Shown here: in pieces, positions 41,723-51,673 of the stretch
How the letters are laid out: every line of letters starts with the position of its first letter
Numbering within the stretch: position 1 is the stretch's first letter
Origin: an uncultured Lachnospiraceae bacterium
Lineage (GTDB): Bacteria > Bacillota > Clostridia > Lachnospirales > Lachnospiraceae
Length of the DNA stretch: 64,000 nucleotides
Assembly: GCA_902779395.1 (NCBI GenBank)
Contig: CACZBK010000020.1
Location: forward strand, 19,024 to 83,023
Direction: 5' to 3'
Translations under genes and position numbers: made by a program
The notes under the pieces: model-generated
What the model was told of the DNA's origin: nothing
The model's database searches: none
Seen by the model: the letters and a program-made list of their open reading frames with translations, nothing else

Positions 41723-43111
41723 GCGCCTTCTGCGGTCCGGATGATTCTCATAATACTCTTTCTTATCGGCGTACATTCCCTGATCGGCATCACGCATAGC
41801 TATACGGATATCTTCTTTCTCCGAAACAACATGCATGCCTATCGCAAAATGCAGATCATCCACAGAAGTCTCACGCTCCCTTAATACCCGTATCTTTTCC
41901 TCCACCGCTTTTGTATCCATTCCGTTGGCAACGACCATGAACTCGTCACCTCCGGCGCGGAACACCTCGCACCCGGGGAACGCTTCCTTCAGCAATCCTG
42001 CCGCCCCTTTAAGCAGTCTGTCTCCTGCACTGTGGCCGTTTTCATCATTAACGGTCTTAAGGCCGTTCAGATCTGCAAATACGATGGCGTAAGGGTAAAG
42101 CGGAACCATTCTGCTGCTTAAGATATCATCCACCATTTCATTCATCTTATTCCTGTTCTTTACTCCGGTCAGAAGATCGACGGAACTGAGTATTTCCATT
42201 TTCTGCAAAAGCTGATAGTTAGATATCTCCGAAGCTATAAAAAATGTTGAAAGTTCAAGCGTCTCTTTGATCTTTACGGTAAGAGATACATCAAAATTAA
42301 TGGCCCACATATATCCCAGAATATCCATCTTGTATTTCAGCGGCAAAAGCACTATGGTTTTTACTCCCGCGCCTATAAGTGACTTTTGCCATACGGGGGT
42401 AACCGTGCTCAGCCATTCCATATCACGCTCATCCTTGATGATCACACATGTACTGTCACCTATCGTTTTGTCCCAGCTAAGCATGATATCGTAAAAGTCT
42501 TCATTCAGATAAGTATCTATGGGAAGCAGACCGCAGTCCGGCTTCATAGCTTCACAAAGATTAATGCATTTGCGCGCGGAAACATCATTCAACAGGATAC
42601 AGCAATGATCCGAATCACAGATCTGTCTTATATCTTCTATCACCTCATTGAGCGTTTCGCGCAGATCATCCGCGCCGCGCATCTTGATGCAGCTTTTCAA
42701 TACTGCCTGGGAGTTTTCTGCGGAAAGCCGCGCCATCTGCTCAGGATCGGCTACAGGTGTAACATCATAAGAATACAGACAATATCCGACATTTTCCTTG
42801 TCTGATCGAAGAGGAAGCAGAAATATATTCAGCCAGAGTCCCATCTGGGGAAGCGGAACATAAGAATGAAGCGGCTCACCAAGTATCGCGCAGCGATAAC
42901 AGAAATCCTCAAAATTCTTGTTTTGGGGAAGATATTCTCCATAAGGAGAATCCGGAATAAAGGGCTTGTGCATCACATTGATCATGTCATCACAATGCGC
43001 CTTGTTTCCGGCTGCTATTCGGATATTTCCGTATCCTCCGTCATCATAGCTTTCAACCGACATGATACATGTCTTGGTCTTATACGCTGATAAAATACTG
43101 TCGAAATCCAT
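41720..43111 (-). CDS. PAS/GAF-like sensor with GGDEF diguanylate cyclase
   Basis: A 463-residue cytoplasmic protein: an N-terminal PAS-like region (about 1-120), a GAF-like region (about 135-290) with DSDHCCILLND, and a GGDEF domain with DLLTGVKNRNKM, FADLNGLKTVNDENGH and intact GGDEF at about 387-391. No RxxD inhibitory site is seen before it. ATG 43111 follows GGGAGGGAGAG. The last triplet (TGA) belongs to a repeat arm. It should make c-di-GMP in response to an unknown signal. Confidence 0.86.
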   Translation of the reverse strand: MDFDSILSAYKTKTCIMSVESYDDGGYGNIRIAAGNKAHCDDMINVMHKPFIPDSPYGEYLPQNKNFEDFCYRCAILGEPLHSYVPLPQMGLWLNIFLLPLRSDKENVGYCLYSYDVTPVADPEQMARLSAENSQAVLKSCIKMRGADDLRETLNEVIEDIRQICDSDHCCILLNDVSARKCINLCEAMKPDCGLLPIDTYLNEDFYDIMLSWDKTIGDSTCVIIKDERDMEWLSTVTPVWQKSLIGAGVKTIVLLPLKYKMDILGYMWAINFDVSLTVKIKETLELSTFFIASEISNYQLLQKMEILSSVDLLTGVKNRNKMNEMVDDILSSRMVPLYPYAIVFADLNGLKTVNDENGHSAGDRLLKGAAGLLKEAFPGCEVFRAGGDEFMVVANGMDTKAVEEKIRVLRERETSVDDLHFAIGMHVVSEKEDIRIAMRDADQGMYADKKEYYENHPDRRRR

Positions 43112-43171
43112 TTTCTCTCCCTCCCGCATCGATAATGATAACACAGAGGAAAAATACTATGCAAGATTATT

Positions 43172-44767
43172 TTACTCAGCCGCAAGAGAACAGACTTTCC
43201 TGTATGATAATGCTGCAAGAACAGATATTATCAGTATCAGAATACCCAGGATGATATCCCTGTTGATCTTCATCCCCAAAGCCACTACCAGTACGATAAG
43301 AGCAATATTGACAAACATATTGGGAAGGATATAAAGGCTGACTGCAGCTCCCTGTTTGACCACTTCTATCTCATTCTCCCAATCCAGCCTCATATGCTTA
43401 ACTCCGCATACACAGCCCCATGTTGTAGAGAAAGCGCACAGACATAAACTCAGTATCACCGATAACAGCGATGTAAGCAGCGGCGTATGCGCTGCGATGC
43501 AGATACAGATCGTTGCAAAAAGCGAAAACGGCACCATCAGATAAATGTTAAAGAGCATCTTTCCCTGATAAAGCGCCTTTTTAGAAATGGGAAGGCTCTG
43601 AACGATCCAGTAATTTTTTCCTTCAAGAGATGGCGTGATCGCCGTAGTCGCTACCATGCCGATACAGAAATATACTATCAGCGGGATAGCCGGATACAGC
43701 ATCTCTTTAGTTACGGGAGCTCCCTGAGTAAGTGTGCTCACAGCTTTATCAACATCCACAAATAGTATGACTATGCCCAAAAGCAGCGCCATCAGCTCCC
43801 CTATCGCAGCGTTAGTCATATAGATGGTTGAACCCAGCATCCTCCTGAATTCTTTAAAAGCTATGGCATTATATATACTGTGGCTCTTCCGCTCTTTCAA
43901 TGAAAACTTCCCGGCTGCAGCATGCGACTTAAGCTTCGAATTGACGCTGCGGTAAGCCTTTCCTACCGGAATGAATACCAGCTCAAACAGCAGCAGTGTC
44001 ACGCCGATCATAAGTAAAATATCCCCCGGTTTAAGATGCATTACCGAATTTACGAACCACCCTGCAGGAGGATATATTTTGCCTGCCTTGCTTAAATAAA
44101 CCGAAATATCTGTAAGCGTTTCCTCTAACCGACCGTTTTTTGCAAGGGATTCTATGACAAAACGCAGGCAGAAGCATGCGATCACTATCACAAATGTAAG
44201 CAGCGTCTGGATCAGATTATTCTTCTTAAATCCCGCGCTGATACCGGCGATGATATAACCGATAAAGGCAGCTGCAAGCATGGGAATAACAGGCAGGAAG
44301 AACGATAAGAGCAGCCACAGGCAAATAGCGAACAAACCGGGCTTTGCATATACTGCGTATCCGATAAGCATAGCAAGGGAGATGCTCAGATTCCAGGGCA
44401 GGCTCTTTATATACATATACAGGAATTTGCAGCCGGCCACCGTCTTTGCTTCGAACGGCAGGGACATGAGCATATCGTATTCCTTAAAGTTGAACAGATA
44501 TCCGTTGGTCTTAAAGAGTGTAAGAAAAAATGCAAACAGTGATATCGTAAGCGCGCACAGCATCGGTATCACCTCTGTAAGCTCCATCTTTCCATATCCG
44601 ATGCATGAAAAGACACAGTATGCCATCAGCATCAAATACAGGAACGCATATCCTATAAAGTTACCGATGATCCTTCCTTTTTTCTTCTTATCCCTGCAAA
44701 ACCTGTATATATTCCACTGGCTGGTGGATAAAAGCAGGTTCTTTATCAATACCATGCTACTTTTCAT
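43172..44767 (-). CDS. ABC-2-type transporter permease
   Basis: A roughly 531-residue permease with about 12 predicted membrane helices, in the style of large clostridial ABC-2 permeases paired with a separate ATPase. ATG 44767 follows GGAGGTGCAGG, which is inside the last codons of the ATPase gene (11-nt overlap). Substrate unknown; peptides or bacitracin-like compounds are common for this kind. Confidence 0.83.
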   Translation of the reverse strand: MKSSMVLIKNLLLSTSQWNIYRFCRDKKKKGRIIGNFIGYAFLYLMLMAYCVFSCIGYGKMELTEVIPMLCALTISLFAFFLTLFKTNGYLFNFKEYDMLMSLPFEAKTVAGCKFLYMYIKSLPWNLSISLAMLIGYAVYAKPGLFAICLWLLLSFFLPVIPMLAAAFIGYIIAGISAGFKKNNLIQTLLTFVIVIACFCLRFVIESLAKNGRLEETLTDISVYLSKAGKIYPPAGWFVNSVMHLKPGDILLMIGVTLLLFELVFIPVGKAYRSVNSKLKSHAAAGKFSLKERKSHSIYNAIAFKEFRRMLGSTIYMTNAAIGELMALLLGIVILFVDVDKAVSTLTQGAPVTKEMLYPAIPLIVYFCIGMVATTAITPSLEGKNYWIVQSLPISKKALYQGKMLFNIYLMVPFSLFATICICIAAHTPLLTSLLSVILSLCLCAFSTTWGCVCGVKHMRLDWENEIEVVKQGAAVSLYILPNMFVNIALIVLVVALGMKINRDIILGILILIISVLAALSYRKVCSLAAE

Positions 44768-45479
44768 CCTGCACCTCCAGAAATACTTCTTCAAGCGACT
44801 TCTTGCCTACCAGTTCTTCCATTGTCCCGGAATCTATGATCTTTCCGCCTTTTATGATAGCCACCTTGTTACACAGTTTTTCTGCCACATCCAGCACATG
44901 GGTTGAGAAAAATATCGCTGTCCCCTTCTCACACAGCTCATGCATGATCTGCTTTAAAGTAAAGGCCGCCTTGGGATCCAGTCCCACAAAAGGCTCATCC
45001 ATAACGATCAGTTTAGGCTCATGTATCAGGGCAGAAATGATCGCCAGCTTCTGCTTCATGCCGTGAGAGTATGAGCTGATAAGGTCTCCAAGTGAATCCG
45101 TGATCTCAAATGCGTCCGCGTATTTCTTAATGACTTCCTCACGTTTTTTCCCATCGATACGGAATACGTCCGCGATAAAATCCAGATACTGTATCCCGCT
45201 TAAGTTTTCGTACAGATCCGGATTGTCCGGAATATAGGACGTGATCTTTTTACATTCCACAGATTCGCTCTTTACGGAATGGCCGTCGATCAGGATCTCA
45301 CCTTCCGTAAAATCCAGCACTCCCACCACAGCGCGTATCGTAGTGGATTTTCCTGCGCCGTTGTGCCCTATAAAGCCGTAGATATCACCTGCCTCAACCG
45401 TAAGACAAACATTATCCGCTGCCTTCTTACCTTCTCCGTATACTTTTGTATAATTCTTAATCTCCAATACCGCTTTCAT
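44757..45479 (-). CDS. ABC transporter ATPase
   Basis: A 240-residue ATPase with Walker A GHNGAGKSTT, signature SYSHGMKQK, Walker B LIVMDEPFVGLDP and the H-loop FFSTHVLDVAE. It is coupled to the ABC-2 permease downstream. Its promoter carries a perfect palindrome over the -10, so it is probably repressed by a dedicated regulator, perhaps one of the two nearby GntR proteins. Confidence 0.88.
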   Translation of the reverse strand: MKAVLEIKNYTKVYGEGKKAADNVCLTVEAGDIYGFIGHNGAGKSTTIRAVVGVLDFTEGEILIDGHSVKSESVECKKITSYIPDNPDLYENLSGIQYLDFIADVFRIDGKKREEVIKKYADAFEITDSLGDLISSYSHGMKQKLAIISALIHEPKLIVMDEPFVGLDPKAAFTLKQIMHELCEKGTAIFFSTHVLDVAEKLCNKVAIIKGGKIIDSGTMEELVGKKSLEEVFLEVQDEK

Positions 45480-45515
45480 ACTATTATCCTCCAGCTTTAA
45501 ACCCCGCTTCTAATT

Positions 45516-45554
45516 GATATCATTATGATATCGTATTGAATCCACATTTGTCAA
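45516..45554 (-). promoter_or_regulatory. Promoter with palindromic operator for the ABC ATPase/permease pair
   Basis: Minus-strand TTGACA (45549-45554) and TATCAT (45525-45530), 18 nt apart. The -10 lies inside a perfect palindrome GATATCAT-T-ATGATATC (45516-45532), a classic repressor position. Confidence 0.65.
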
Positions 45555-45564
45555 CATTTATAAA

Positions 45565-45631
45565 AACCATGGAGACGGACCTTATGGTTTTTTGTTCCAC
45601 CAACAGAACCACGAGGTCCGTCCCCCGGTTC
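45565..45631. repeat. Second hairpin family: an inverted pair
   Basis: AACC-N17-GGTT at 45565-45589 (core GAGACGGACC) and, inverted, 45607-45630 (core GGTCCGTCCCC), 17 nt apart. The core resembles that of the TGAGGAC family but the arms are AACC(A)/(T)GGTT. The pair sits between the stop of the DUF5808-like gene and the next promoter. Confidence 0.75.
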
Positions 45632-45641
45632 ACCTCTGGTT

Positions 45642-47054
45642 TCAGCGGTGTTCTATCCTGCCCATGGCAGTAAATGTTTCCGCTGCGCTGCCACCGCCGA
45701 TATAATAGATCTGTCCGCTTTTGGTGACGAGTTTTATGTATTCTTTTTCCTGGGGATTGAGAAAGAGTGTACAGCCATTTATTCCATCCACTGAAAAGTT
45801 ACCTTTAAGCAACGTATCCATGCCCACGCCGGCTACACGTATCACAGTATGGCTTAAGATATCATCTCCGTACTCCGCGCTATCGATATCATCGAAAGGT
45901 ATAACATATTCGTCCCGCAGCTGATGGCAGATGACCTTTGAATCTTCAACTCTTAAACTGATAGGCGTACTCTCCAGCAGTCCCAACCAGACCAGCGACC
46001 CAAGCGCCAGCAACATACCGCCGATCCCTATAATTCCGACGATCTTTCCGCCCGGATGCGCAAAATTAACCGTTGCTCCCACACCGGCGCGTTTCTCCAC
46101 ATTCATGCGTTTGTCTTTAGGATTATAATAAAACATCCCGGCTATCCAGTACTCATCATCATCGGTAAGCAGTTCTGTCTCTTTTAAATATCTGGCCTCT
46201 ATCTTTTTATCAAAATGTATGAAGACAAACACATCCACAAACATTAAGAGCATGTATACCACCAAAGCCCCAACCATCAGCATCTCGCTGTAATAGAAGA
46301 AGAATCCGCCCGCGGTGATAACGGTATAGATAACGCTGATCCATATAAAGCCTATGTTCAGGTCTGCGGCGTTTTTCTTTTTGGCTCTGTTGTAATTTGC
46401 ATTCACATCGCTGTCAGAGGATATCACTTCGTTTCTCATATTATCCATTACGAATGCGAACAGCGTGATCAGAATTCCCATAAACCAGAAGGTCCCTATG
46501 ATCAGCGTAGTTAAAAAGCTTCCGGCGATCTTATTACCATCAAGTCTAAAAAACTTAAGATCCAGAAGCAGCGCCGTGATAACGGGTATAAAGCCCAGAA
46601 CATTCGGCACGATAACGCTTACAGGCTTAAGCGCATGAACCTTGCCGCTCAATTTAAGGTCAACCAGGTTAATACCATCTCCGCTCTTTATACCAAGCGA
46701 TTTTTTCAGGCTCATTAATGCAGAATGTCCTAATATGTACGGTATCATATCAACAATGATCGTAATAAAGACAAACAGCGTCCAGAAGAATGTCTGCATC
46801 ATCATCCCCTTTATCAGGAGCAAAATGCCGGATATCGCAAAACATGCGATCGTTATCATCATCGCCTGTTTATGTGTTCTTTCCACTATCTCATCTATCT
46901 TTTTTGCAGTTTCCTCTTCCTTAAACTCCTTACGGCTCTTGACCCCCAGTACGAACTTTTTTTCCTTCCATTTAAGCGGATACACATAAAAGAGATTGAA
47001 CAAAAGCACTGATGCTATGCACAAAAACATGATCCAACCAAATACTGCATACAT
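45642..47054 (-). CDS. Polytopic membrane protein, DUF5808-like
   Basis: A 470-residue membrane protein with about 9 helices. The segment MFYYNPKDKRMNVEKRAGVG followed by VNFAHPGG is the DUF5808 signature; DUF1648-like helices precede it and a soluble tail of about 100 residues ends the protein. Related genes are commonly next to YtrA-type GntR repressors, as here (4 nt after one). Its role is unknown; envelope-stress response is inferred from context. Confidence 0.75.
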   Translation of the reverse strand: MYAVFGWIMFLCIASVLLFNLFYVYPLKWKEKKFVLGVKSRKEFKEEETAKKIDEIVERTHKQAMMITIACFAISGILLLIKGMMMQTFFWTLFVFITIIVDMIPYILGHSALMSLKKSLGIKSGDGINLVDLKLSGKVHALKPVSVIVPNVLGFIPVITALLLDLKFFRLDGNKIAGSFLTTLIIGTFWFMGILITLFAFVMDNMRNEVISSDSDVNANYNRAKKKNAADLNIGFIWISVIYTVITAGGFFFYYSEMLMVGALVVYMLLMFVDVFVFIHFDKKIEARYLKETELLTDDDEYWIAGMFYYNPKDKRMNVEKRAGVGATVNFAHPGGKIVGIIGIGGMLLALGSLVWLGLLESTPISLRVEDSKVICHQLRDEYVIPFDDIDSAEYGDDILSHTVIRVAGVGMDTLLKGNFSVDGINGCTLFLNPQEKEYIKLVTKSGQIYYIGGGSAAETFTAMGRIEHR

Positions 47055-47058
47055 TTCT

Positions 47059-47424
47059 TTATCCTCCGTAATACTCGTTTACGAGTTTGATAAGCTCATC
47101 CTTCGGTACTCCCGAAAGTCTTGCCTCCGATACGATACGCTTAAGCTCTGAGCGGTTTCCCGAACTTATCCTGCCCTGCTTTTCGATCTCACTCCGTATC
47201 CTGGCTCCGTTTTTTCTGTCTGTCATGATATAGCCCTCCGTTTTTAACAGCTGATAAGCCTTGCTCACCGTCATCGTGTTGATCCCCATCTCCATGGCCA
47301 GGGCACGCACCGTCGGCAGCTGCTCTCCTGCTTCCAGCTCTCCGGATGATATCCCCATCACGATCTGGTTTCTTATCTGCTGATATATAGGCACATCAGA
47401 CAATTCATCGATCCTTATTATCAT
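47059..47424 (-). CDS. GntR-family regulator, YtrA type
   Basis: A 121-residue short GntR repressor: an N-terminal winged helix (IYQQIRNQIVMGISSGEL, QLPTVRALAMEMGINTMTV, AYQLLKTEGYI) and a short C-terminal dimerisation helix pair, without a large effector domain. Such YtrA-type repressors control ABC transporters and membrane proteins next to them. It overlaps the upstream gene by 4 nt (ATGA). Confidence 0.88.
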   Translation of the reverse strand: MIIRIDELSDVPIYQQIRNQIVMGISSGELEAGEQLPTVRALAMEMGINTMTVSKAYQLLKTEGYIMTDRKNGARIRSEIEKQGRISSGNRSELKRIVSEARLSGVPKDELIKLVNEYYGG

Positions 47425-47768
47425 ACCGTTTTGTCCTTACTTTTCATGTATTTTTTATAGATCCTGTTATATATGAACGAGAGCATCGGGATCCCTATCA
47501 CAAAAGATATCCCCATGGCAATAGCCCCCGGGCCGCCTCCCAGGATAGCTCCCAGTATCGCATCTATCCATAATAAAGCCCCGAATGCGATCCATAAGAT
47601 ACCCAGCTCCTTATTATAGGCCTTCACATCCTTTATCTCATCCGGCCGCACTGTCTGCCCGGTCCAGAAATGCCCCGGTTCCTTTTTCCTTATCACCCAT
47701 ATTCCCAGGATCGTGAAAACCGCTGCGCACCCTCCGACGATCACCGCGAAAAAGATATTTCCCGTCAT
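47421..47768 (-). CDS. Small membrane protein (DUF3784-like)
   Basis: A 115-residue protein with three hydrophobic helices (about 5-24, 52-75 and 78-100) and a soluble part with KKEPGHFWTGQTVRPDEIKD. This resembles DUF3784 proteins, whose function is unknown. It is first in a cluster with the GntR and DUF5808-like genes and has a strong GGGAGGTG ribosome site. Confidence 0.7.
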   Translation of the reverse strand: MTGNIFFAVIVGGCAAVFTILGIWVIRKKEPGHFWTGQTVRPDEIKDVKAYNKELGILWIAFGALLWIDAILGAILGGGPGAIAMGISFVIGIPMLSFIYNRIYKKYMKSKDKTV

Positions 47769-47807
47769 AATACACCTCCCTTTCCGCAGATAAGCCTTTA
47801 TACAGGC

Positions 47808-48656
47808 TCATACCTGCTCTTTACCTGCATCCTTCTTATACAGAAGGAAATAACCTCCGAAAAATACAGCGCTGCCAAAGACCGCAACGACAACTTCCAG
47901 CATCACCGGCGATAATGCGATCACTCCTGCCATCTGCAAACCTGCCACGCTGTCCATTACCGTATGCAGCAGGATAGCCAGCGGATAGAGCCAGAACTTC
48001 TTTTTATCTCTGCATGCATAAAAAACCAGGATTGAAGCACCGGTATGAAACATAACTGCGAATATACGCTCCGCAACGCCTATCACCATATCTCCTGCAG
48101 AAAAAGCTGCCAGCTGTGCCGCTAACGCATAACCGTTTGCTTCCTGCTCAGGAGCCTGCGCCGCGACCTGCGCTATCATATTCCCGAAAGTACCGGAATT
48201 GATCATTGCTGCATAAGCGATATAGGTGATATATGTGATACCCATTGTCAGTATCACTTCTATGCCGCCGTGCCCGATACCGTATGATATTCCCGTCTCC
48301 CGGTTCTTCCTGTTTCTGAGTACCGTTTTAAACGCCACCAGGCGTCCGGTCTCTTCAAACACTCCGGGGAAAAGCCCAAGGATCAGAGCCCATAAAACAG
48401 GCCTTGCATTGATGAATCCGGCTGCAGCATGATCGCCAAGCCCCATCAGCGTCGGAAAGACCAGGATATTCTGCAGGGGCTTTTCCAGTATCAGCGCAAA
48501 CAGGATAAAGCAGGCTGCCCCCACCAGTATGCTTGTGAACTTCTCCTTTTTCTTTACCGTCCAGACGATCGCTATGATAAGCGGCACTACCGTGAACAGG
48601 ACCGCTCCGCTCACCAGCAGTCCCATCTGGCTGTTTCCTATTTTTGCGAATTCCAT
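47808..48656 (-). CDS. YhfC-family intramembrane metalloprotease-like protein
   Basis: A 282-residue protein with about 8 membrane helices. The conserved FEETGR and YGIGHGGIE motifs are the YhfC active-site-like segments, related to CPBP/Abi proteases. AAGGAGGTAAAGG precedes the ATG, and a promoter with a palindromic operator lies upstream. Its role in cleavage of a membrane substrate is a family-based guess. Confidence 0.82.
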   Translation of the reverse strand: MEFAKIGNSQMGLLVSGAVLFTVVPLIIAIVWTVKKKEKFTSILVGAACFILFALILEKPLQNILVFPTLMGLGDHAAAGFINARPVLWALILGLFPGVFEETGRLVAFKTVLRNRKNRETGISYGIGHGGIEVILTMGITYITYIAYAAMINSGTFGNMIAQVAAQAPEQEANGYALAAQLAAFSAGDMVIGVAERIFAVMFHTGASILVFYACRDKKKFWLYPLAILLHTVMDSVAGLQMAGVIALSPVMLEVVVAVFGSAVFFGGYFLLYKKDAGKEQV

Positions 48657-48681
48657 ATCCTTTACCTCCTTGACATTAAGC

Positions 48682-48776
48682 CATAAGTGATACTTATGTA
48701 TTGCTTGTATGTTCTGTATTCTTTGTATTACTCTTTATCATACATAAAACATATACCTTTTCCTTTTTTCTGTCAA
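48682..48776 (-). promoter_or_regulatory. Promoter and palindrome ahead of the YhfC gene
   Basis: Minus-strand TTGACA (48771-48776) and TATGTT (48748-48753) are 17 nt apart. Further down, in the leader, is a perfect inverted repeat CATAAGT-GAT-ACTTATG (48682-48698), a candidate operator close to the ribosome site. Confidence 0.55.
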
Positions 48777-48813
48777 GAAAAATCGTACGACTATCATCAT
48801 ATTTTTTTCACTA

Positions 48814-49179
48814 TTATTCCAGAGTCTTTAGAATATCGATCAATTCTTCTGTTGATACACCTGCCACCTTCGCCTTATCCACCGCTGTCTGCAGCAGCTC
48901 CTCGATCTGCTTAAGGTTCTCCTCACGCAACAGTTCCTGATTCTGAGCTCTTACAAAGCTGCCCTTTCCGGTGTACGACTCAATAAAGCCGTCACGTTCA
49001 AGCTCCTCATAAGCGCGCTTTGTCGTGATAAGGCTTATCCTCATCTGCATGGCCATATTACGCATGGAAGGAAGCGGGTCGCCCGCTTTAAGCTCCCCGC
49101 TCATTATCATAGCTTTTATCTGCTTCACGATCTGAAGATATATCGGATCGTTCGAAGAATTTGAAATTATAATGTCCAT
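48814..49179 (-). CDS. GntR-family regulator, YtrA type
   Basis: A second 121-residue YtrA-like repressor: YLQIVKQIKAMIMSGEL, PLPSMRNMAMQMRISLITT and AYEELERDGFIESYTGKGSF form the winged helix, then a C-terminal helix pair. It differs clearly from the one at 47059, so it is not a recent duplicate. It is last in the operon starting at 52549 and may repress that operon through the palindrome at 52580. Confidence 0.88.
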   Translation of the reverse strand: MDIIISNSSNDPIYLQIVKQIKAMIMSGELKAGDPLPSMRNMAMQMRISLITTKRAYEELERDGFIESYTGKGSFVRAQNQELLREENLKQIEELLQTAVDKAKVAGVSTEELIDILKTLE

Positions 49180-49203
49180 AATATTTATCCTTTGTACCCG
49201 GTT

Positions 49204-50082
49204 TTATTTACGCTTTGCCATCGCTATCCAGCAGGGGATGCCTACGATCATTGAGGCTGCGACCAGGCAGCAGCCCATGGCAAACTGCTTTCCTTCAAGC
49301 AGTTCCTCGTTTAGGAACATGCTTATCAGGCTATTGCATACCGTATCGATCACGGCGTGGGCTATCAGCGGCGCGATGACGGAATCCGACATCTTACGAA
49401 GCAGCTGCATCATAGCGCCGGCAGATATACAAAATATGCACATCAGCACCACATTGGTCACGGGAAAGCCGGGAGCCTCCAGTCCGAAGTTAATCCCCAT
49501 ACAGACTAAAGGCGGCAGATGCCATACTCCCCAGATTATGCCGCCTATGACGACCGAGCCGTGCAGACCGCAGTGCTTTTCCAGTTTATCATAAAGGAAT
49601 GCTCTCCAGCCCAGCTCCTCTCCCAGCAGGATAAATGCAGCATAATAAAACGATACGGACATCAGCATGTTATTAAGCACTGCATCAAATACGCCGCCTT
49701 CCGACTTAAAGGTAAATCCGGCGCCAAGCACGATAGTTACCAGAACACAGGCGATCAGTCCGAAGATGACCGGCAGTGCCACGGAAAGCAGGTATGCTTT
49801 TCCGTGTCCGATAAACTTTGGAAACAGTATATCATCCTTAAACCCTTCTCCGAAAGCGTATCGAACGATCACACAGGCAATGGCGGGCGAGAACGCGGCC
49901 AGGTGATAAAAGACCTGCAGCTTCATATCCGCTCCCGTCTCAAATGAATATGACTGCGGGCCGAAAACAAGTATCAGCGTGTACGCTATCGCAACAAATA
50001 ATGCGATCTGTATGAGGTCTCTGTATTTTCCCGGTGTGTTTCCTTCTTCGCTCATGAGCTTATGCTGTTTCACGGAATCCAT
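49204..50082 (-). CDS. CPBP-family intramembrane metalloprotease
   Basis: A 292-residue membrane protein with about 8 helices and the CPBP (Abi) motifs: GEELGWRAFLYDKL (EExxxR) and GIIWGVWHLPP (HxxP-like), and a final H in IAHAVIDTVCNS. In Firmicutes such proteases are linked to self-immunity against bacteriocins and to export. The start lies 23 nt inside the permease gene, with GGGGGTG 7 nt upstream. Confidence 0.86.
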   Translation of the reverse strand: MDSVKQHKLMSEEGNTPGKYRDLIQIALFVAIAYTLILVFGPQSYSFETGADMKLQVFYHLAAFSPAIACVIVRYAFGEGFKDDILFPKFIGHGKAYLLSVALPVIFGLIACVLVTIVLGAGFTFKSEGGVFDAVLNNMLMSVSFYYAAFILLGEELGWRAFLYDKLEKHCGLHGSVVIGGIIWGVWHLPPLVCMGINFGLEAPGFPVTNVVLMCIFCISAGAMMQLLRKMSDSVIAPLIAHAVIDTVCNSLISMFLNEELLEGKQFAMGCCLVAASMIVGIPCWIAMAKRK

Positions 50083-50854
50083 TATCCTTCACCCCCTTTA
50101 TATATACTTTGCAGGATATCTTATAGGACAGGTAATAGCACAGTACCAGCAGATGCGGGATCAGCGTAAAGATCAAGAGCGCTATCCTCGATATATTCTC
50201 CATGTAAGATACAGCTGCGCTCGTTAAAAGCTCCGGATCTTCCATATATTCCCGGTAACGATAGTAGAATCCGTTTTCTCCTGCAAGCCACTCAATATCC
50301 CCGAAAAGTAAATACGCTGCTAAAGGCAGTAAGAACAGGAGCAAAATCGCGACCCGTATCTTATCAGACTGTGCTCCTCCGAAGCGGTATCCCAGAGGCA
50401 TTTCAATAGCCTGGATCAGCAGATTAAGGCCGAGCAGACAAATGTACACCCCGTTTGCCAGTGAAAAAATAAGTGCCGTTGTACTACTGTCCGCCAGCTG
50501 AAAGAAGATGATCATCAGCAGATATGCAAACACATAGGTTGCAAAGTTGATCAGAAAGATCATAAGATAGCGCTCTGCAACGATCTTTTCCACGCCCAGC
50601 CCCGTAGAGATAAGATAATACTTCCACTCCTTTTTTTCTTCCGTTTTCATGATCTCACCCGGGATGATCTGTATCATTATAAAAAACAATGCGCCCATCC
50701 CCGCCATCAACACAGGATAGATCTTAAAAGCCTCATCAGTGTTTGCCATTTTGAATACTACCGTCACGATCAGATCCATGATGATAAAATACAGGAACAT
50801 CCAAAATGTCCTGTAAACGACACATTTCATATCTCTGTATAAAAGGCCTCTCAT
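50060..50854 (-). CDS. ABC-2-like permease subunit
   Basis: A 264-residue membrane protein with six predicted helices, in the style of the ABC2_membrane_5 permeases that pair with YtrB-like ATPases. It overlaps the upstream permease by 4 nt (ATGA) and the protease gene by 23 nt, so all are co-translated. Substrate unknown. Confidence 0.8.
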   Translation of the reverse strand: MRGLLYRDMKCVVYRTFWMFLYFIIMDLIVTVVFKMANTDEAFKIYPVLMAGMGALFFIMIQIIPGEIMKTEEKKEWKYYLISTGLGVEKIVAERYLMIFLINFATYVFAYLLMIIFFQLADSSTTALIFSLANGVYICLLGLNLLIQAIEMPLGYRFGGAQSDKIRVAILLLFLLPLAAYLLFGDIEWLAGENGFYYRYREYMEDPELLTSAAVSYMENISRIALLIFTLIPHLLVLCYYLSYKISCKVYIKGVKDNGFRETA

Positions 50855-51600
50855 CTGTTCTCCTCCTTCCTCTTTATCTTTTTTTCTTTATCAAAAAAGT
50901 ATACGGAGAGAAGATAGTTAAGTACCGAAAACAGAACCACCGTAACAAATGCAGCAATACATAATAATGACCGGTTCCCTATAATAAGCTTAGCCTTTTC
51001 GATCAGCTGCTCCGTAAACTCCTTGTGACCGCCGGCATATACAGACCACGGGATCGATATGCCCATAATTACCAGCATAGGGAGGGCCATTAAAAGATCG
51101 CTTCTTTTACCTTTTGTGGCAAAGCCGATCATGATATTGTATTCCAGATAGATGAGCATTACTCCCATGGCAACACACATCAGTCCTATATCCGCGCTCT
51201 TTCTGCCGGCCAGAGCCCCCAAAAAGAGATTGCCGGACACTCCGATCAGCCAGGATATGACGAAGATCACTATAACATCAATATATTTCTGCCCGACGAT
51301 CAGGCTGCTCCTTAAGCCTGAAGCCTTAAGATACTTATACCATCCGCTCAGATGATCGGACTTATTCAGGCTGGCTACGGTCTCTATGGAGCATATGGCC
51401 AGTATCCCTAAAAAGGGACCTAAAAGTGCAATAGCATCCAGGATCTTGGCGCTGTCTTCCCCTAAGTATTTTGCAATGTTTCCGAAACGCGCGGATAATA
51501 TCACCATTGATAAGGGCACCATAAAGATCAGAAGGATCGCTATATAAGGCGCGATCCTTTTACGGCACAGCCACAGATCACGGCAGATAAGTTGTTTCAT
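50851..51600 (-). CDS. ABC-2-like permease subunit
   Basis: A 249-residue membrane protein with six helices, of the same general type as the next gene, with which it probably forms the transport channel. It follows the ATPase gene by 73 nt. It begins CRDLWLCRKRIAPYIAILL, typical of ABC-2 permease N-termini. Confidence 0.8.
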   Translation of the reverse strand: MKQLICRDLWLCRKRIAPYIAILLIFMVPLSMVILSARFGNIAKYLGEDSAKILDAIALLGPFLGILAICSIETVASLNKSDHLSGWYKYLKASGLRSSLIVGQKYIDVIVIFVISWLIGVSGNLFLGALAGRKSADIGLMCVAMGVMLIYLEYNIMIGFATKGKRSDLLMALPMLVIMGISIPWSVYAGGHKEFTEQLIEKAKLIIGNRSLLCIAAFVTVVLFSVLNYLLSVYFFDKEKKIKRKEENR

Positions 51601-51673
51601 GGCTTGACTCCTTTCTTAGAAAAGATCCTTCGTCGCTGCTCTTCTTAAGGATTACAGGTTCGTATATTGATCC